Part shown: positions 55,568 to 63,623 of the stretch, in pieces | Position numbering within the stretch: the first letter of the stretch is position 1 | How the letters are laid out: every line of letters starts with the position of its first letter | Notes under the pieces: generated by a model | Databases searched by the model: none | Seen by the model: the letters and a program-made list of their open reading frames with translations, nothing else | What the model was told of the DNA's origin: nothing | Made by a program: the position numbers and the translations under genes | NCBI RefSeq assembly: GCF_007096355.1 | Contig: NZ_VKDF01000004.1 | Span: 310,357-374,356, forward strand | Direction: 5' to 3' | Origin: Paracoccus sp. M683 | GTDB lineage: Bacteria > Pseudomonadota > Alphaproteobacteria > Rhodobacterales > Rhodobacteraceae | Length of the DNA: 64,000 bases

Positions 55568-56014
55568 TCAGAAGGAAAGGCTGACCGCATTTGCGCGCAT
55601 CCATCGCCAGCCCCGAAAGCCACCGATCGCGAGGATCAGGCAGATGATCGGGACGATCCAGCCGGCCACAAGCCGGGCGATTCCGATTCGGGTTTGCCCG
55701 GCCAAATGCCATTCAATGTATGACAGCAGGGCATTTGCATCCAGGAATACAGCGCAGAGCAGCAACGCGATGTGTATCCATGCCGCATGCCCTGAGCGTC
55801 GTCGAAAAGCCAATGCGATCAGCAAAATGGCTGCTGTTGCCCTGAGGCCCAACATCACTGCGTCGGGGTCAGGTTGAACTTAAGCCATCAGTGCCAGCAA
55901 CGCCGCATTCGCGCCCATCAGAAGAACGGGCAGGCCTGACATGCGAACGGCTTCTTTCGCACTGGCCGCATCTTTAACAGCGATCCAGTAACCGAATAAC
56001 TTTGGTCCAGACAT
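55568..56014 (-). pseudogene. Membrane-protein gene interrupted by one in-frame TAA
   Basis: Reading from ATG 56014, 44 codons (MSGPKLFGYWIAVKDAASAK..., ending ALLALMA) run to TAA at 55882-55880; the same frame then continues for 103 codons to a second stop, with no shift. The joined 148-residue product would have about four membrane segments (about 30-44, 54-66, 75-95, 113-130). The second part alone begins GTG/ATG at 55858/55855 without a clear ribosome-binding site. So it looks like one gene with a nonsense change, or two overlapping products. I do not recognise the family. It is between ctaE and surf1, on the opposite strand. Confidence 0.65.
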
Positions 56015-56324
56015 CTCGCGCAGCCCCTTGTAAAACAACAAAGGTCTGCGACCTTATGATGCGTGATGTCGGAATGGTATACTGATCATTCGCAACAGAC
56101 GTGGCGCCCGCACCGCCCAGGACTGCCGGCGCGCAGCAACGCGCTGTGCGGGTGCGGGTGCAGGCCTTGTGTCGGGTTCAAGATCGGTCCCAAGCGGCAT
56201 GACCGATCCTTTCCGCCCCTGCCGGACGGGTTATCTGCGCAATGCCATGCGCCTTGCTGCGCGCGAAGGATCACGCAGCACGCCGCCTCTGGCACAGCCC
56301 CGCAATCGGGCCTAGAACGCTGCC
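56015..56324. other. 310-base structured intergenic region upstream of surf1
   Basis: No gene was supported. It holds four inverted repeats: AAGGTC/GACCTT (56041-56055), a long stem of CCCGCACC/GGTGCGGG (56107-56158, extended imperfectly inward), GATCGGTC/GACCGATC (56182-56208, followed by CTTTCC), and TGCTGCG/CGCAGCA (56255-56280). A -10-like TATACT lies at 56078-56083. It may encode a small RNA or a structured surf1 leader. Confidence 0.4.
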
Positions 56325-56996
56325 ATGAAACGCTATCTTTTCCCCCTGATCCTCGGTGTCCTTGGCACGGCGATCCTTGTCTGGCTTGGCGTCTGGCAGT
56401 TGCAACGCCTTGACTTGAAAGAGGATATGCTGGCCCGCATCCAATCCCGCATCGACGCCGCGCCGGTGCCGCTTCCCGCGAATCCCGATCCGTCAATGAA
56501 ATACGACCCGGTCACCGTCAGCGGCATGACCACCGGTGAGGAAATCGACGTGCTGTCGGGCACCAAGGAACAGGGCGGCGGCTATCAGATCGTGTCCGGT
56601 TTCGTCACCGATGACGGACGGCGGATCATGGTCGATCGCGGTTTCGTCCCGCAGGACGACCGCCATGCCCCCCGGCCACCTGTCCGGTTGGACATCACCG
56701 GCAACCTTCACTGGCCCGACGAAAAAGGCAGCAGCACGCCCGACCCCAACCTGTCGGAAAACATCTGGTTCGCCCGCGACGTGCCCGCCATGGCGGCGCA
56801 ACTGGGAACGCAGCCGATCCTGGTGGTTGCCAGTTTCGTGCGGGGCGACGCGCAAGGGGTGCAACCCATTCCCGTCGCGATCGAGGGTATCCCCAACAAC
56901 CACCTCTCTTATGCCGTGCAATGGTTCATGATCGCGGTGGCCTGGGCGGGGATGACAGCCGGTCTGATCTGGCGTATCAGGCAGCGCAAATACTAG
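56325..56996 (+). CDS. surf1: SURF1 family oxidase assembly protein
   Basis: SURF1 proteins help insert haem a into oxidase subunit I. The 223-residue protein has N- and C-terminal membrane segments (about 6-24 and 202-218) around a periplasmic domain, with GVWQLQRLDLKEDMLARI, VDRGFVPQDDR and the C-terminal NNHLSYAVQWFMIAVAWAG signature. It is in the expected cta neighbourhood though separated here by a broken gene and a structured gap. Confidence 0.93.
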   Translation: MKRYLFPLILGVLGTAILVWLGVWQLQRLDLKEDMLARIQSRIDAAPVPLPANPDPSMKYDPVTVSGMTTGEEIDVLSGTKEQGGGYQIVSGFVTDDGRRIMVDRGFVPQDDRHAPRPPVRLDITGNLHWPDEKGSSTPDPNLSENIWFARDVPAMAAQLGTQPILVVASFVRGDAQGVQPIPVAIEGIPNNHLSYAVQWFMIAVAWAGMTAGLIWRIRQRKY

Positions 56997-57006
56997 GGGA
57001 TAGCGG

Positions 57007-58389
57007 ATGCGTTACGTCTCGACGCGGGGTGAGGCCCCGGTTCTGAACTTTGAACAGACCATGCTGACCGGGCTTGCCCGCGATGGCGGTCTGTATCTGC
57101 CCGAGACGGTGCCGGCCCTGTCCGATATCGGCGCGATGGAAGGCCTGTCCTATGAGGATGCCGCCTTCCGCGTACTGAAACCCTTTACTGGTGACAGCTT
57201 TTCCGACGACGAATTGCAAGGCGCCATCGCCCGCGCCTATGCCGGTTTCCGCCATGTCGCCCGCGCGCCACTGATCCAGCTTGCCCCCGGCCATCACTTG
57301 CTTGAACTGTTCCACGGGCCAACGCTGGCCTTCAAGGATTTCGCCATGCAGCTGATCGGCCAGCTGTTCCAGATCGCACTGGCGCGCAGTGGCCAACGCA
57401 TCACCATTGTCGGCGCGACCTCCGGCGATACCGGCAGCGCCGCGATCGAGGCCTTCCGGGGCCTGCCCAACGTGGATGTGTTCATCCTTTACCCGCATGG
57501 CCGCGTCAGCGAGGTGCAGCGCCGCCAGATGACCACGCCCGACGATGCCAATGTGCATGCGCTGGCGCTGAACGGGCATTTCGATGATTGCCAGGCCCGG
57601 CTGAAGGATCTGTTCAACGACCATGCCTTCCGCGATCAGGTCGGGCTGGCTGGCGTGAACAGCATCAACTGGGGCAGGGTGCTTGCCCAGATCGTCTATT
57701 ACGTCACCTCTGCCGTGTCGCTTGGCGCGCCCCATCGCGAGGTCGATTTCACCGTCCCCACCGGAAATTTCGGCGATATCTTCGCCGGCAGCATCGCCCG
57801 CGCCATGGGCGTGCCGATCCGCCGGCTGGTGGTGGCGACCAATCAGAACGACATCCTGCACCGCGCCCTGACCACGGGCGAATACCGCATGGGCGAGGTT
57901 CACCCCTCGATCAGCCCCAGCATGGATATCCAGATCAGTTCCAATTTCGAACGCGCGCTGTATCTGGCCTATGGTGGCGATGCGGGCGCGATCCGGCAGT
58001 TGATGGCGGAACTGAAATCCGGCGGCTTCACCATCAGCCAGGGCGCGCTGCACAGCCTGCGCGATCAATATGTCTCGGGCCGGGTCAGCGAGGACGAGAC
58101 CCGCGACATGATCGCCACCATCCGTCAGGAAACCGGCCAGATCATCTGCCCTCATACCGCTGTCGGCGTGAAGGTTGCCCGCGATCATATCGAACCGGGC
58201 GTGCCGATGATCACGCTGTCGACGGCCCATCCGGCGAAATTCCCCGATGCGGTGCAGGCCGCCATCGGCACCCGCCCGGACCTGCCGCCGCATATGGCGC
58301 AGATTTTCGACTTGCCCGAACGTGTCACACGGGTTGAAAACGACAATGCGGCACTTAAATCGCTGATCCTTGAACGGAGATCCGCTTGA
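57007..58389 (+). CDS. thrC: Threonine synthase
   Basis: ThrC converts O-phosphohomoserine to threonine with PLP. The 460-residue protein belongs to the longer class found in proteobacteria and yeast, with the PLP lysine in LAFKDFAMQL near residue 112, TSGDTGSAAIEAF, and FTVPTGNFGDIFAG. It starts 10 bases after surf1 and its stop overlaps the M16 peptidase start (TTGA). Confidence 0.96.
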   Translation: MRYVSTRGEAPVLNFEQTMLTGLARDGGLYLPETVPALSDIGAMEGLSYEDAAFRVLKPFTGDSFSDDELQGAIARAYAGFRHVARAPLIQLAPGHHLLELFHGPTLAFKDFAMQLIGQLFQIALARSGQRITIVGATSGDTGSAAIEAFRGLPNVDVFILYPHGRVSEVQRRQMTTPDDANVHALALNGHFDDCQARLKDLFNDHAFRDQVGLAGVNSINWGRVLAQIVYYVTSAVSLGAPHREVDFTVPTGNFGDIFAGSIARAMGVPIRRLVVATNQNDILHRALTTGEYRMGEVHPSISPSMDIQISSNFERALYLAYGGDAGAIRQLMAELKSGGFTISQGALHSLRDQYVSGRVSEDETRDMIATIRQETGQIICPHTAVGVKVARDHIEPGVPMITLSTAHPAKFPDAVQAAIGTRPDLPPHMAQIFDLPERVTRVENDNAALKSLILERRSA

Positions 58390-59663
58390 CCCAGACCGAC
58401 CCCAACCTTCGCATTTCTACCCTGCCCAACGGGCTGCGTGTCGTCACGCGGCTGATGCCGGGGCTGCATTCGGCCGCGCTTGGGGTCTGGGTCGGCGCGG
58501 GCGGGCGCGATGAACGGGTCGAACAGAACGGCATCGCGCATTTCCTGGAACATATGGCCTTCAAGGGCACGGCGCGGCGCAGCGCGGTCCAGATCGCCGA
58601 AACGATCGAGGACGTGGGTGGCTTCATCAACGCCTATACCTCGCGCGATGTGACGGCCTATTACGCCCGTGTGCTGCAAAGCGATGTCGATCTGGCATTC
58701 GACGTGATTTCCGACATCGTCATGAACCCGGTTTTCGACCCGCGCGAGATCGAGATCGAACGCGGCGTGATCTTGCAGGAGATCGGTCAGGCGCTGGATA
58801 CGCCCGATGATGTGATCTTTGACTGGCTTCAGGAAGCCGCCTACCCCGATCAGGCCATCGGCCGCACGATCCTTGGCCCGGCCGAACGCGTCAGCGGCTT
58901 TTCCCGCAACGATCTGTCAGGCTTCGTCACCGAACATTACGGGCCGGGCCAGATGATCGTCGCGGCCGCCGGTGCCGTCGATCACGACCGGATCACCCGC
59001 CTGGCCGAAGCCGCATTTGGCCACCTATCCCCGCGCCATTCCGCCCAACGCGACCCGGCCCGCTGGCAGGGCGCCGAGGCGCGTCACCTGAAACCGCTGG
59101 AACAGGCCCATTTCGCGCTGGCGCTGGAAGGGCCGGGCTATCGCTCGGATGATTTCTACGCCGCCCAGATCTTCGCCAATGCGCTTGGCGGGGGCATGTC
59201 CTCGCGCCTGTTCCAGAAGATCCGCGAGGAACGTGGCCTGTGCTACACGATCTTCGCACAGTCGGGGTTTCACGACGATACCGGCATGCTGACCATCTAT
59301 GCCGGCACCGGGGCCGAGGATATCCACGACCTCGCCACCCTGACCATGGACGAGCTGCGCCGCGCGGCCGACGGCCTGACCGAGGCCGAGATCGCCCGCG
59401 CCAAGGCGCAGCTGCGCGCCGGCCTGCTGATGGGGCTGGAAAGCCCCTCGAATCAGGCCGAGCGTCTGGCCCGGACCCTGGCGATCTGGGGACGTGTCCC
59501 CGATGCGGCCGAGGTCGCCGCCCGTATCGCCGCCGTCTCGGCCGTCCAGATCCGTGATCACGCGCAACGGCTGCTGTCCAATCCGCAGCCCGCGCTGGCG
59601 CTATATGGCCCCGTCGATGCCGCCCCATCGCGTCAGGCGCTTGCCGAAAGGCTTGCCGCCTGA
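58386..59663 (+). CDS. M16 family zinc peptidase (mitochondrial-processing-peptidase-like)
   Basis: This 425-residue protein has the inverted zinc site HFLEH in NGIAHFLEHMAFKGT near residue 58, with the distant Glu ligand in EIEIERGVILQEIGQ, and a non-catalytic second half (GGGMSSRLFQKIREERGLCYTIF). It is the single-chain relative of the mitochondrial processing peptidase; the bacterial substrate is not known. TTG 58386 is the only start matching the conserved RISTLPNGLRVV N-terminus and overlaps thrC. Confidence 0.92.
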   Translation: MTQTDPNLRISTLPNGLRVVTRLMPGLHSAALGVWVGAGGRDERVEQNGIAHFLEHMAFKGTARRSAVQIAETIEDVGGFINAYTSRDVTAYYARVLQSDVDLAFDVISDIVMNPVFDPREIEIERGVILQEIGQALDTPDDVIFDWLQEAAYPDQAIGRTILGPAERVSGFSRNDLSGFVTEHYGPGQMIVAAAGAVDHDRITRLAEAAFGHLSPRHSAQRDPARWQGAEARHLKPLEQAHFALALEGPGYRSDDFYAAQIFANALGGGMSSRLFQKIREERGLCYTIFAQSGFHDDTGMLTIYAGTGAEDIHDLATLTMDELRRAADGLTEAEIARAKAQLRAGLLMGLESPSNQAERLARTLAIWGRVPDAAEVAARIAAVSAVQIRDHAQRLLSNPQPALALYGPVDAAPSRQALAERLAA

Positions 59664-60244
59664 TGTTCCTGCGCCGCCGTCCGGTCCGTCTGGAAGCCGA
59701 GCGGATCATCCTGCGCCTGCCTGCCCATTCCGATTTCGCTGCCTGGACGGCCCTGCGCCAGAAAAGCCGCGATTTCCTCACCCCCTGGGAACCGGTCTGG
59801 GCCGATGACCACCTGACCCGCAAAAGCTTTACCAACCGGGTCTACTGGGCCCAACGCGCCAGCAAGGGCGGCACGGCGCTGCCGCTGTTCATCCTGCGCC
59901 GCGACGGCTTGCTGGTGGGGGCGATCACGCTGGACCATATCCGCCGTGGCCCGGCGCAGATGGGCGTGATCGGCTATTGGATCGGCCAGCCCTTCGCCCG
60001 CCAGGGCTATATGCGCGAGGCGATCCGCGCCGTCACCCACCATGCCTTTACCGCGCTGGACCTCAGCCGGGTCGAGGCCGCCTGCCTGCCAGAAAATGCC
60101 GCCTCGCGCGGGGTGCTGGAACAATGCGGCTTCAAATACGAGGGCGTCGCCCAAAGCTTTCTGCAAATCAACGGCCGCTGGCGCAATCATGTGCTTTACG
60201 CCAACCTGCGCGGCGACCGGCGCGGCCGCACCGAAGTGCGCTAG
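59663..60244 (+). CDS. GNAT acetyltransferase, RimJ/RimL type
   Basis: This 193-residue protein has the RimJ/RimL layout: RLEAERIILRLPAHSDFAAW near the start, MGVIGYWIGQPFARQGYMREAIRAVTHHAF (acetyl-CoA loop) and RVEAACLPENAASRGVLEQCGFKYEG. Such enzymes acetylate ribosomal-protein N-termini or other amines. The ATG shares one base with the peptidase stop, so it is the last gene of the thrC-peptidase unit. Relatives place the same GNAT in this position. Confidence 0.88.
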   Translation: MFLRRRPVRLEAERIILRLPAHSDFAAWTALRQKSRDFLTPWEPVWADDHLTRKSFTNRVYWAQRASKGGTALPLFILRRDGLLVGAITLDHIRRGPAQMGVIGYWIGQPFARQGYMREAIRAVTHHAFTALDLSRVEAACLPENAASRGVLEQCGFKYEGVAQSFLQINGRWRNHVLYANLRGDRRGRTEVR

Positions 60245-60280
60245 TCCCGCAGGCTCTGCCCGACCTCTCCATCAGCCGTG

Positions 60281-60318
60281 TCCAAATATCCCCGCCGGAG
60301 GCATCCGAGGACGCCTGC
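60281..60318. repeat. Intergenic AAATATCC/hairpin repeat, copy F (diverged)
   Basis: It has CCAAATATCCCCG followed by GGAGGCATCC and GAGGACGCCTGC, a poorer hairpin than the other copies. It ends right at the apt stop codon (minus strand 60321-60319), as copies C and E do for their genes. Confidence 0.5.
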
Positions 60319-60852
60319 TTACGCGCCATCAAAGGCACTCAGCGCGTGCACGTCCATCCCCAGGTTTTCCAGTCGCGCCCGGCCGCCAAGTTCTGGCAGG
60401 TCGATGACAAAGGCGCAGCCGATCACCTCGGCGCCAAGCCGCTGACACAGCTTGATTCCGGCCTCGGCGGTGCCGCCCGTCGCCAGCAGATCATCGACGA
60501 TCAGCACGCGCTCGCCCGGTTTCAGGGCGTCGTCATGGATCTCCATCACCGCCTCGCCATATTCCAGCTGATAGGCCTCGGAAATCACCGGGCCGGGCAG
60601 CTTGCCCTTCTTGCGGATCGGCACGAAACCCGTCGACAGTTGATGCGCGATCGCACCACCCAGGATGAAACCGCGCGCCTCCAGCCCGACCACCTTGTCG
60701 ATCGGCATCCCGGCATAGGCGTGCAGCAACTGGTCGATGGCCATGCGAAAACCGCGCGCATCGGCGAACAGGGTGGTCACATCGCGGAACATGATCCCCT
60801 CATGCGGGAAATCGGCGATGGTGCGGATATATTCCTTGACGGTTTTCGTCAT
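60319..60852 (-). CDS. apt: Adenine phosphoribosyltransferase
   Basis: Apt salvages adenine with PRPP to AMP. The 177-residue protein has the PRPP-binding motif [17 protein letters not shown] near residue 117 and [16 protein letters not shown], with [14 protein letters not shown] near the start. It overlaps the flavin reductase stop by 4 bases, so the two are co-transcribed. Confidence 0.96.
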   Translation of the reverse strand: MTKTVKEYIRTIADFPHEGIMFRDVTTLFADARGFRMAIDQLLHAYAGMPIDKVVGLEARGFILGGAIAHQLSTGFVPIRKKGKLPGPVISEAYQLEYGEAVMEIHDDALKPGERVLIVDDLLATGGTAEAGIKLCQRLGAEVIGCAFVIDLPELGGRARLENLGMDVHALSAFDGA

Positions 60853-61451
60853 TTCGGGCGGTCCATCTCGAACAGGTCGGTGACGGCGGTATAGTCCTTG
60901 TAGCCCAGACGGGCCAGCCAGCCACCGGCGGGGCGCGGGTCGAACCGGCCCTCACTGATGCAATCGTCGCGCAGATGCACGCCCGTCACCACGCCGAAAA
61001 CGGCGAAATTCGCCTCGCCCGCAAGCCGGACGATCTGCGTCATCCGGCATTCAAGCGCCGCCACCGCATCGGCCACGCGCAGGCAGTCGATGGTCCGGCA
61101 GGCCGCCGAGGGAATGCCCGCCGCCTCGAACTCGCTGGTCGCCGCGGGCAGGGGGGCGGATGAGGCATTCATCCGCTGCCGATCATCACCTGCGGCGATA
61201 TTGACGCAAAAGACGCCGGTTTCCGCGATCTGGGCCACGCTGTCCTTGGTGCCCTTGCGATCGGGCTTGGCCCCGGTCGAGGCGAACATCACCTGTGGCG
61301 GCACATATGCGACCGCGTTGAAAAAGGAATAGGGCGCCAGATTGTCGCCGGTCCCGCCCTTGGTCGAGATCCAGCCGATAGGCCGGGGCGCGACAATGGC
61401 GTTGAAAGGGTTGTGGGGCAGGCCGTGTCCGGCCTCGGGCTGATAGAACAT
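60849..61451 (-). CDS. Flavin reductase family (DIM6/NTAB) protein
   Basis: This 200-residue flavin-binding protein has the split-barrel features [38 protein letters not shown] and [14 protein letters not shown]. Related proteins bind FMN and may reduce flavin with NAD(P)H or have unknown roles. It precedes apt in the same transcript, a pairing seen in other Rhodobacterales. Partner oxygenase is not near. Confidence 0.85.
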   Translation of the reverse strand: MFYQPEAGHGLPHNPFNAIVAPRPIGWISTKGGTGDNLAPYSFFNAVAYVPPQVMFASTGAKPDRKGTKDSVAQIAETGVFCVNIAAGDDRQRMNASSAPLPAATSEFEAAGIPSAACRTIDCLRVADAVAALECRMTQIVRLAGEANFAVFGVVTGVHLRDDCISEGRFDPRPAGGWLARLGYKDYTAVTDLFEMDRPK

Positions 61452-61595
61452 TCGTGGCTCCCTCGTATTCGCGCCACGATGCCATCGCTTTGACCGCGCT
61501 GCAATCTTTCACGTCATCGGTGGATTTTACGGCATGCAGGGTTCAGTCCACGCGCCTGTCGTGGTAATCGGCCGCCGAGACCGGATGAAAGGCAC

Positions 61596-62111
61596 ATGTA
61601 TCAGATCAGACCCGAAACCGAGGCCGATTTTCACGAGGTCGAGGCGCTTTACGACCTGTGTTTCGCGCCGGGCCGGACGGCGCTGTCGTCCTATCGGCTG
61701 CGCGATGGCGTGCCGAAGGTGGCCGATCTGTGCCTGACGCTGCGCACACAGGATCAGATCCTGCTGGCGGCGATCCGCTATTGGCCGGTGCGCGTGGGCG
61801 GGCGCAAGACGCTGCTGCTGGGGCCGATCGCCGTGCACCCGACCGCGCAGGGCGAGGGGCTGGGTGCGCTGCTGATGCTGCAAAGTCTGAAACAGGCAGC
61901 CATTGCCGGCTGGTCGCGGGTGATGCTGGTGGGGGACGCGCCCTATTACAGCCGGTTCGGTTTCGTGCGGCTGGACGGGGTGGAAATGCCACCGCCGACC
62001 AATCCCGACCGGGTGCTTGGTTTGGAACTTTGGGATGATGCCTGGGTTGATGTCAGGGGCAAGGTGACGCGCGAGGACGGCCCGATATCCGAGGCAGGAC
62101 TGGCGGAATAG
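61596..62111 (+). CDS. GNAT family acetyltransferase, YhbS-like
   Basis: This 171-residue protein has the YhbS-type GNAT pattern: YQIRPETEADFHEVEALYDLCFAPGRTALSSYRLRDG at the start, LLLGPIAVHPTAQGEGLGALLMLQSL (acetyl-CoA loop QGEGLG) and VMLVGDAPYYSRFGFVR. Substrate unknown. It stands alone on the plus strand, 144 bases from the divergent flavin reductase. Confidence 0.88.
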   Translation: MYQIRPETEADFHEVEALYDLCFAPGRTALSSYRLRDGVPKVADLCLTLRTQDQILLAAIRYWPVRVGGRKTLLLGPIAVHPTAQGEGLGALLMLQSLKQAAIAGWSRVMLVGDAPYYSRFGFVRLDGVEMPPPTNPDRVLGLELWDDAWVDVRGKVTREDGPISEAGLAE

Positions 62112-62171
62112 CCCAAAGCCCCCATATCTGCAAAGGGCCGACCCCGGCCCGACAACAGGAATGGATTGTGG

Positions 62172-62966
62172 ATGACGGCTTTGCAGCAGCATGTTCTGCC
62201 CCCCATCAACGACCCCTCGGTGCATGCCGAGATTGACCGGCTGGCCCGGCGCTATGTCGATGCGGGCGGGTTTGGGATGGATATCCTGAACACCATCGGC
62301 ACCAGCGCCGAACATCTGATCGAACGCTTGCCGGCTGTTGTCCGGGGGCGGCTGGATCAGTTGACACGCAGCGGGCTGACCCGTGCTTTCAATGCCGCCG
62401 GCAGCTCGCGCCGCGTGTTGCGCGACCGGGGCGAGTGGTTCAACCGCATGCTCAGCACCGCATCCGGCGCGGCGGGCGGCCTTGCCGGGCTGCCCGGCGC
62501 CGTGGTCGAACTGCCTTTCACCATCACCACATTTCTGCGCGCCATGCTGGAAATCGCTGAAGAACACGGCTTTGACCCCGAATCCGACGAGGTGCGCACC
62601 GAATGCCTGCGTATCTTCGCCGCCGGCGGCCCCATGGCCGAGGATGACGGCGCCGATCTGGGCCTGCTGGCCGCGCGGATGTCGATCACCGGACAGACGG
62701 TGCAGGGGCTGATCGCCCGTGTCGCGCCCCGCTTTGCCGCGGTGCTGGGGCAAAAGCTGGCCGCGCAGGCCACACCGATCTTTGGTGCGGTGGCCGGTGC
62801 CTCGATCAATTATACCTTTGCGCGCTATTATCAGGAACTGGCGCGGGTTCATTTCGGCATCCTGCGCCTGTCCCGCGAAACCGGAATCCCGGCCGAGGCG
62901 CTGACCGAGGCCTTGCGCCTGTCGATCGAGCGGATCCAGGCCCCCCGCCGTCTGCGCCGGGCCTGA
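62172..62966 (+). CDS. EcsC family protein
   Basis: The 264-residue protein matches the EcsC family: AEIDRLARRYVDAGGFGMDILNTIG, then LPGAVVELPFTITTFLRAMLEIAEEHGFDPESDEVRTECLRIF and GAVAGASINYTFARYYQELARVHF. There are weak hydrophobic stretches (about 100-122, 200-218). EcsC was first described beside the Bacillus ecs ABC transporter; its activity is unknown. ATG 62172 or TTG 62166 may start. Confidence 0.85.
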   Translation: MTALQQHVLPPINDPSVHAEIDRLARRYVDAGGFGMDILNTIGTSAEHLIERLPAVVRGRLDQLTRSGLTRAFNAAGSSRRVLRDRGEWFNRMLSTASGAAGGLAGLPGAVVELPFTITTFLRAMLEIAEEHGFDPESDEVRTECLRIFAAGGPMAEDDGADLGLLAARMSITGQTVQGLIARVAPRFAAVLGQKLAAQATPIFGAVAGASINYTFARYYQELARVHFGILRLSRETGIPAEALTEALRLSIERIQAPRRLRRA

Positions 62967-62986
62967 AGGCGGTATTGCGCCGCCCG

Positions 62987-63042
62987 GTGCACATAATCGC
63001 TGAGGCCGCCTTTCGACGCCGGCGTGATCGGGCTATGTGCAC
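62987..63042. promoter_or_regulatory. Perfect 9-bp inverted repeat upstream of the membrane protein gene
   Basis: GTGCACATA (62987-62995) and TATGTGCAC (63034-63042) are exact reverse complements 38 bases apart, in the 104-base gap between the EcsC and membrane-protein genes. Each contains the palindrome GTGCAC, spaced 50 bases. It may be a two-site operator or an RNA stem. Confidence 0.45.
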
Positions 63043-63070
63043 GCCATAGTTGTCCGGAGCCCGTTTCATC

Positions 63071-63583
63071 ATGTCCGATCAGAACGCCACCCAATCCGAA
63101 CCCACCGGTCCGGCCAGCCTGGGCCGGCTGCTTGTCATCTATGCCGTCACGCTGATCCTTGGGGTGGCGGTTGGCTATGGCATGCTGTGGGCACTGGCGA
63201 CCTATACACAGATTACCTATCCGGGCGGGCTGATGGTGCTGATCGTGATGATGTATGCGCCGGTGCCAGCGGGGAATGACTATTTCAAGCAGACCGGCCA
63301 GGAACCTGGCTGGGGCTATGCGCTGAAATTCGGGCTGACCTCGACCTTGCTGTTGCTGATGGCGCTGCTGGCCGCATGGCAGGGGGGCTATCTGGACCGT
63401 GCGCTTTACCAGATCGACGGCTATGCCATGCAGAACGGCATGGTGGGCCGGGCGCTGATGCCGCTTTTGCTGGTCGTCGGTGGGTTCGGCCTGTTCTGCA
63501 ACACGCTGATGCTGTGGGCCGCTGGGCGCGGTCAGGTCAAGCGCAAGGCCCGCGAGCTTGCAAAGGCCGCCAAAAGCAGCTGA
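63071..63583 (+). CDS. Membrane protein of ABZJ_00895-like type
   Basis: This 170-residue protein has four likely membrane segments (about 19-42, 50-68, 85-105, 128-148) and a polar N-terminus MSDQNATQSEPTG. The pattern LGRLLVIYAVTLILGVAVGYGM, then PVPAGNDYFKQTGQEPGWGYALKFG, resembles the ABZJ_00895 family named in Acinetobacter, function unknown. I am moderately sure of the family. ATG 63071 was chosen over an upstream start in frame. Confidence 0.65.
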   Translation: MSDQNATQSEPTGPASLGRLLVIYAVTLILGVAVGYGMLWALATYTQITYPGGLMVLIVMMYAPVPAGNDYFKQTGQEPGWGYALKFGLTSTLLLLMALLAAWQGGYLDRALYQIDGYAMQNGMVGRALMPLLLVVGGFGLFCNTLMLWAAGRGQVKRKARELAKAAKSS

Positions 63584-63623
63584 GCCGCCACTGACCCGCC
63601 GCCGGCCCGCCACTGACCCATCG

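Noticed and set aside
56165..56185. T-loop-like GGGTTCAAGATC resembling a tRNA 3' half
   Set aside because: No acceptor or anticodon arms can be paired around it.
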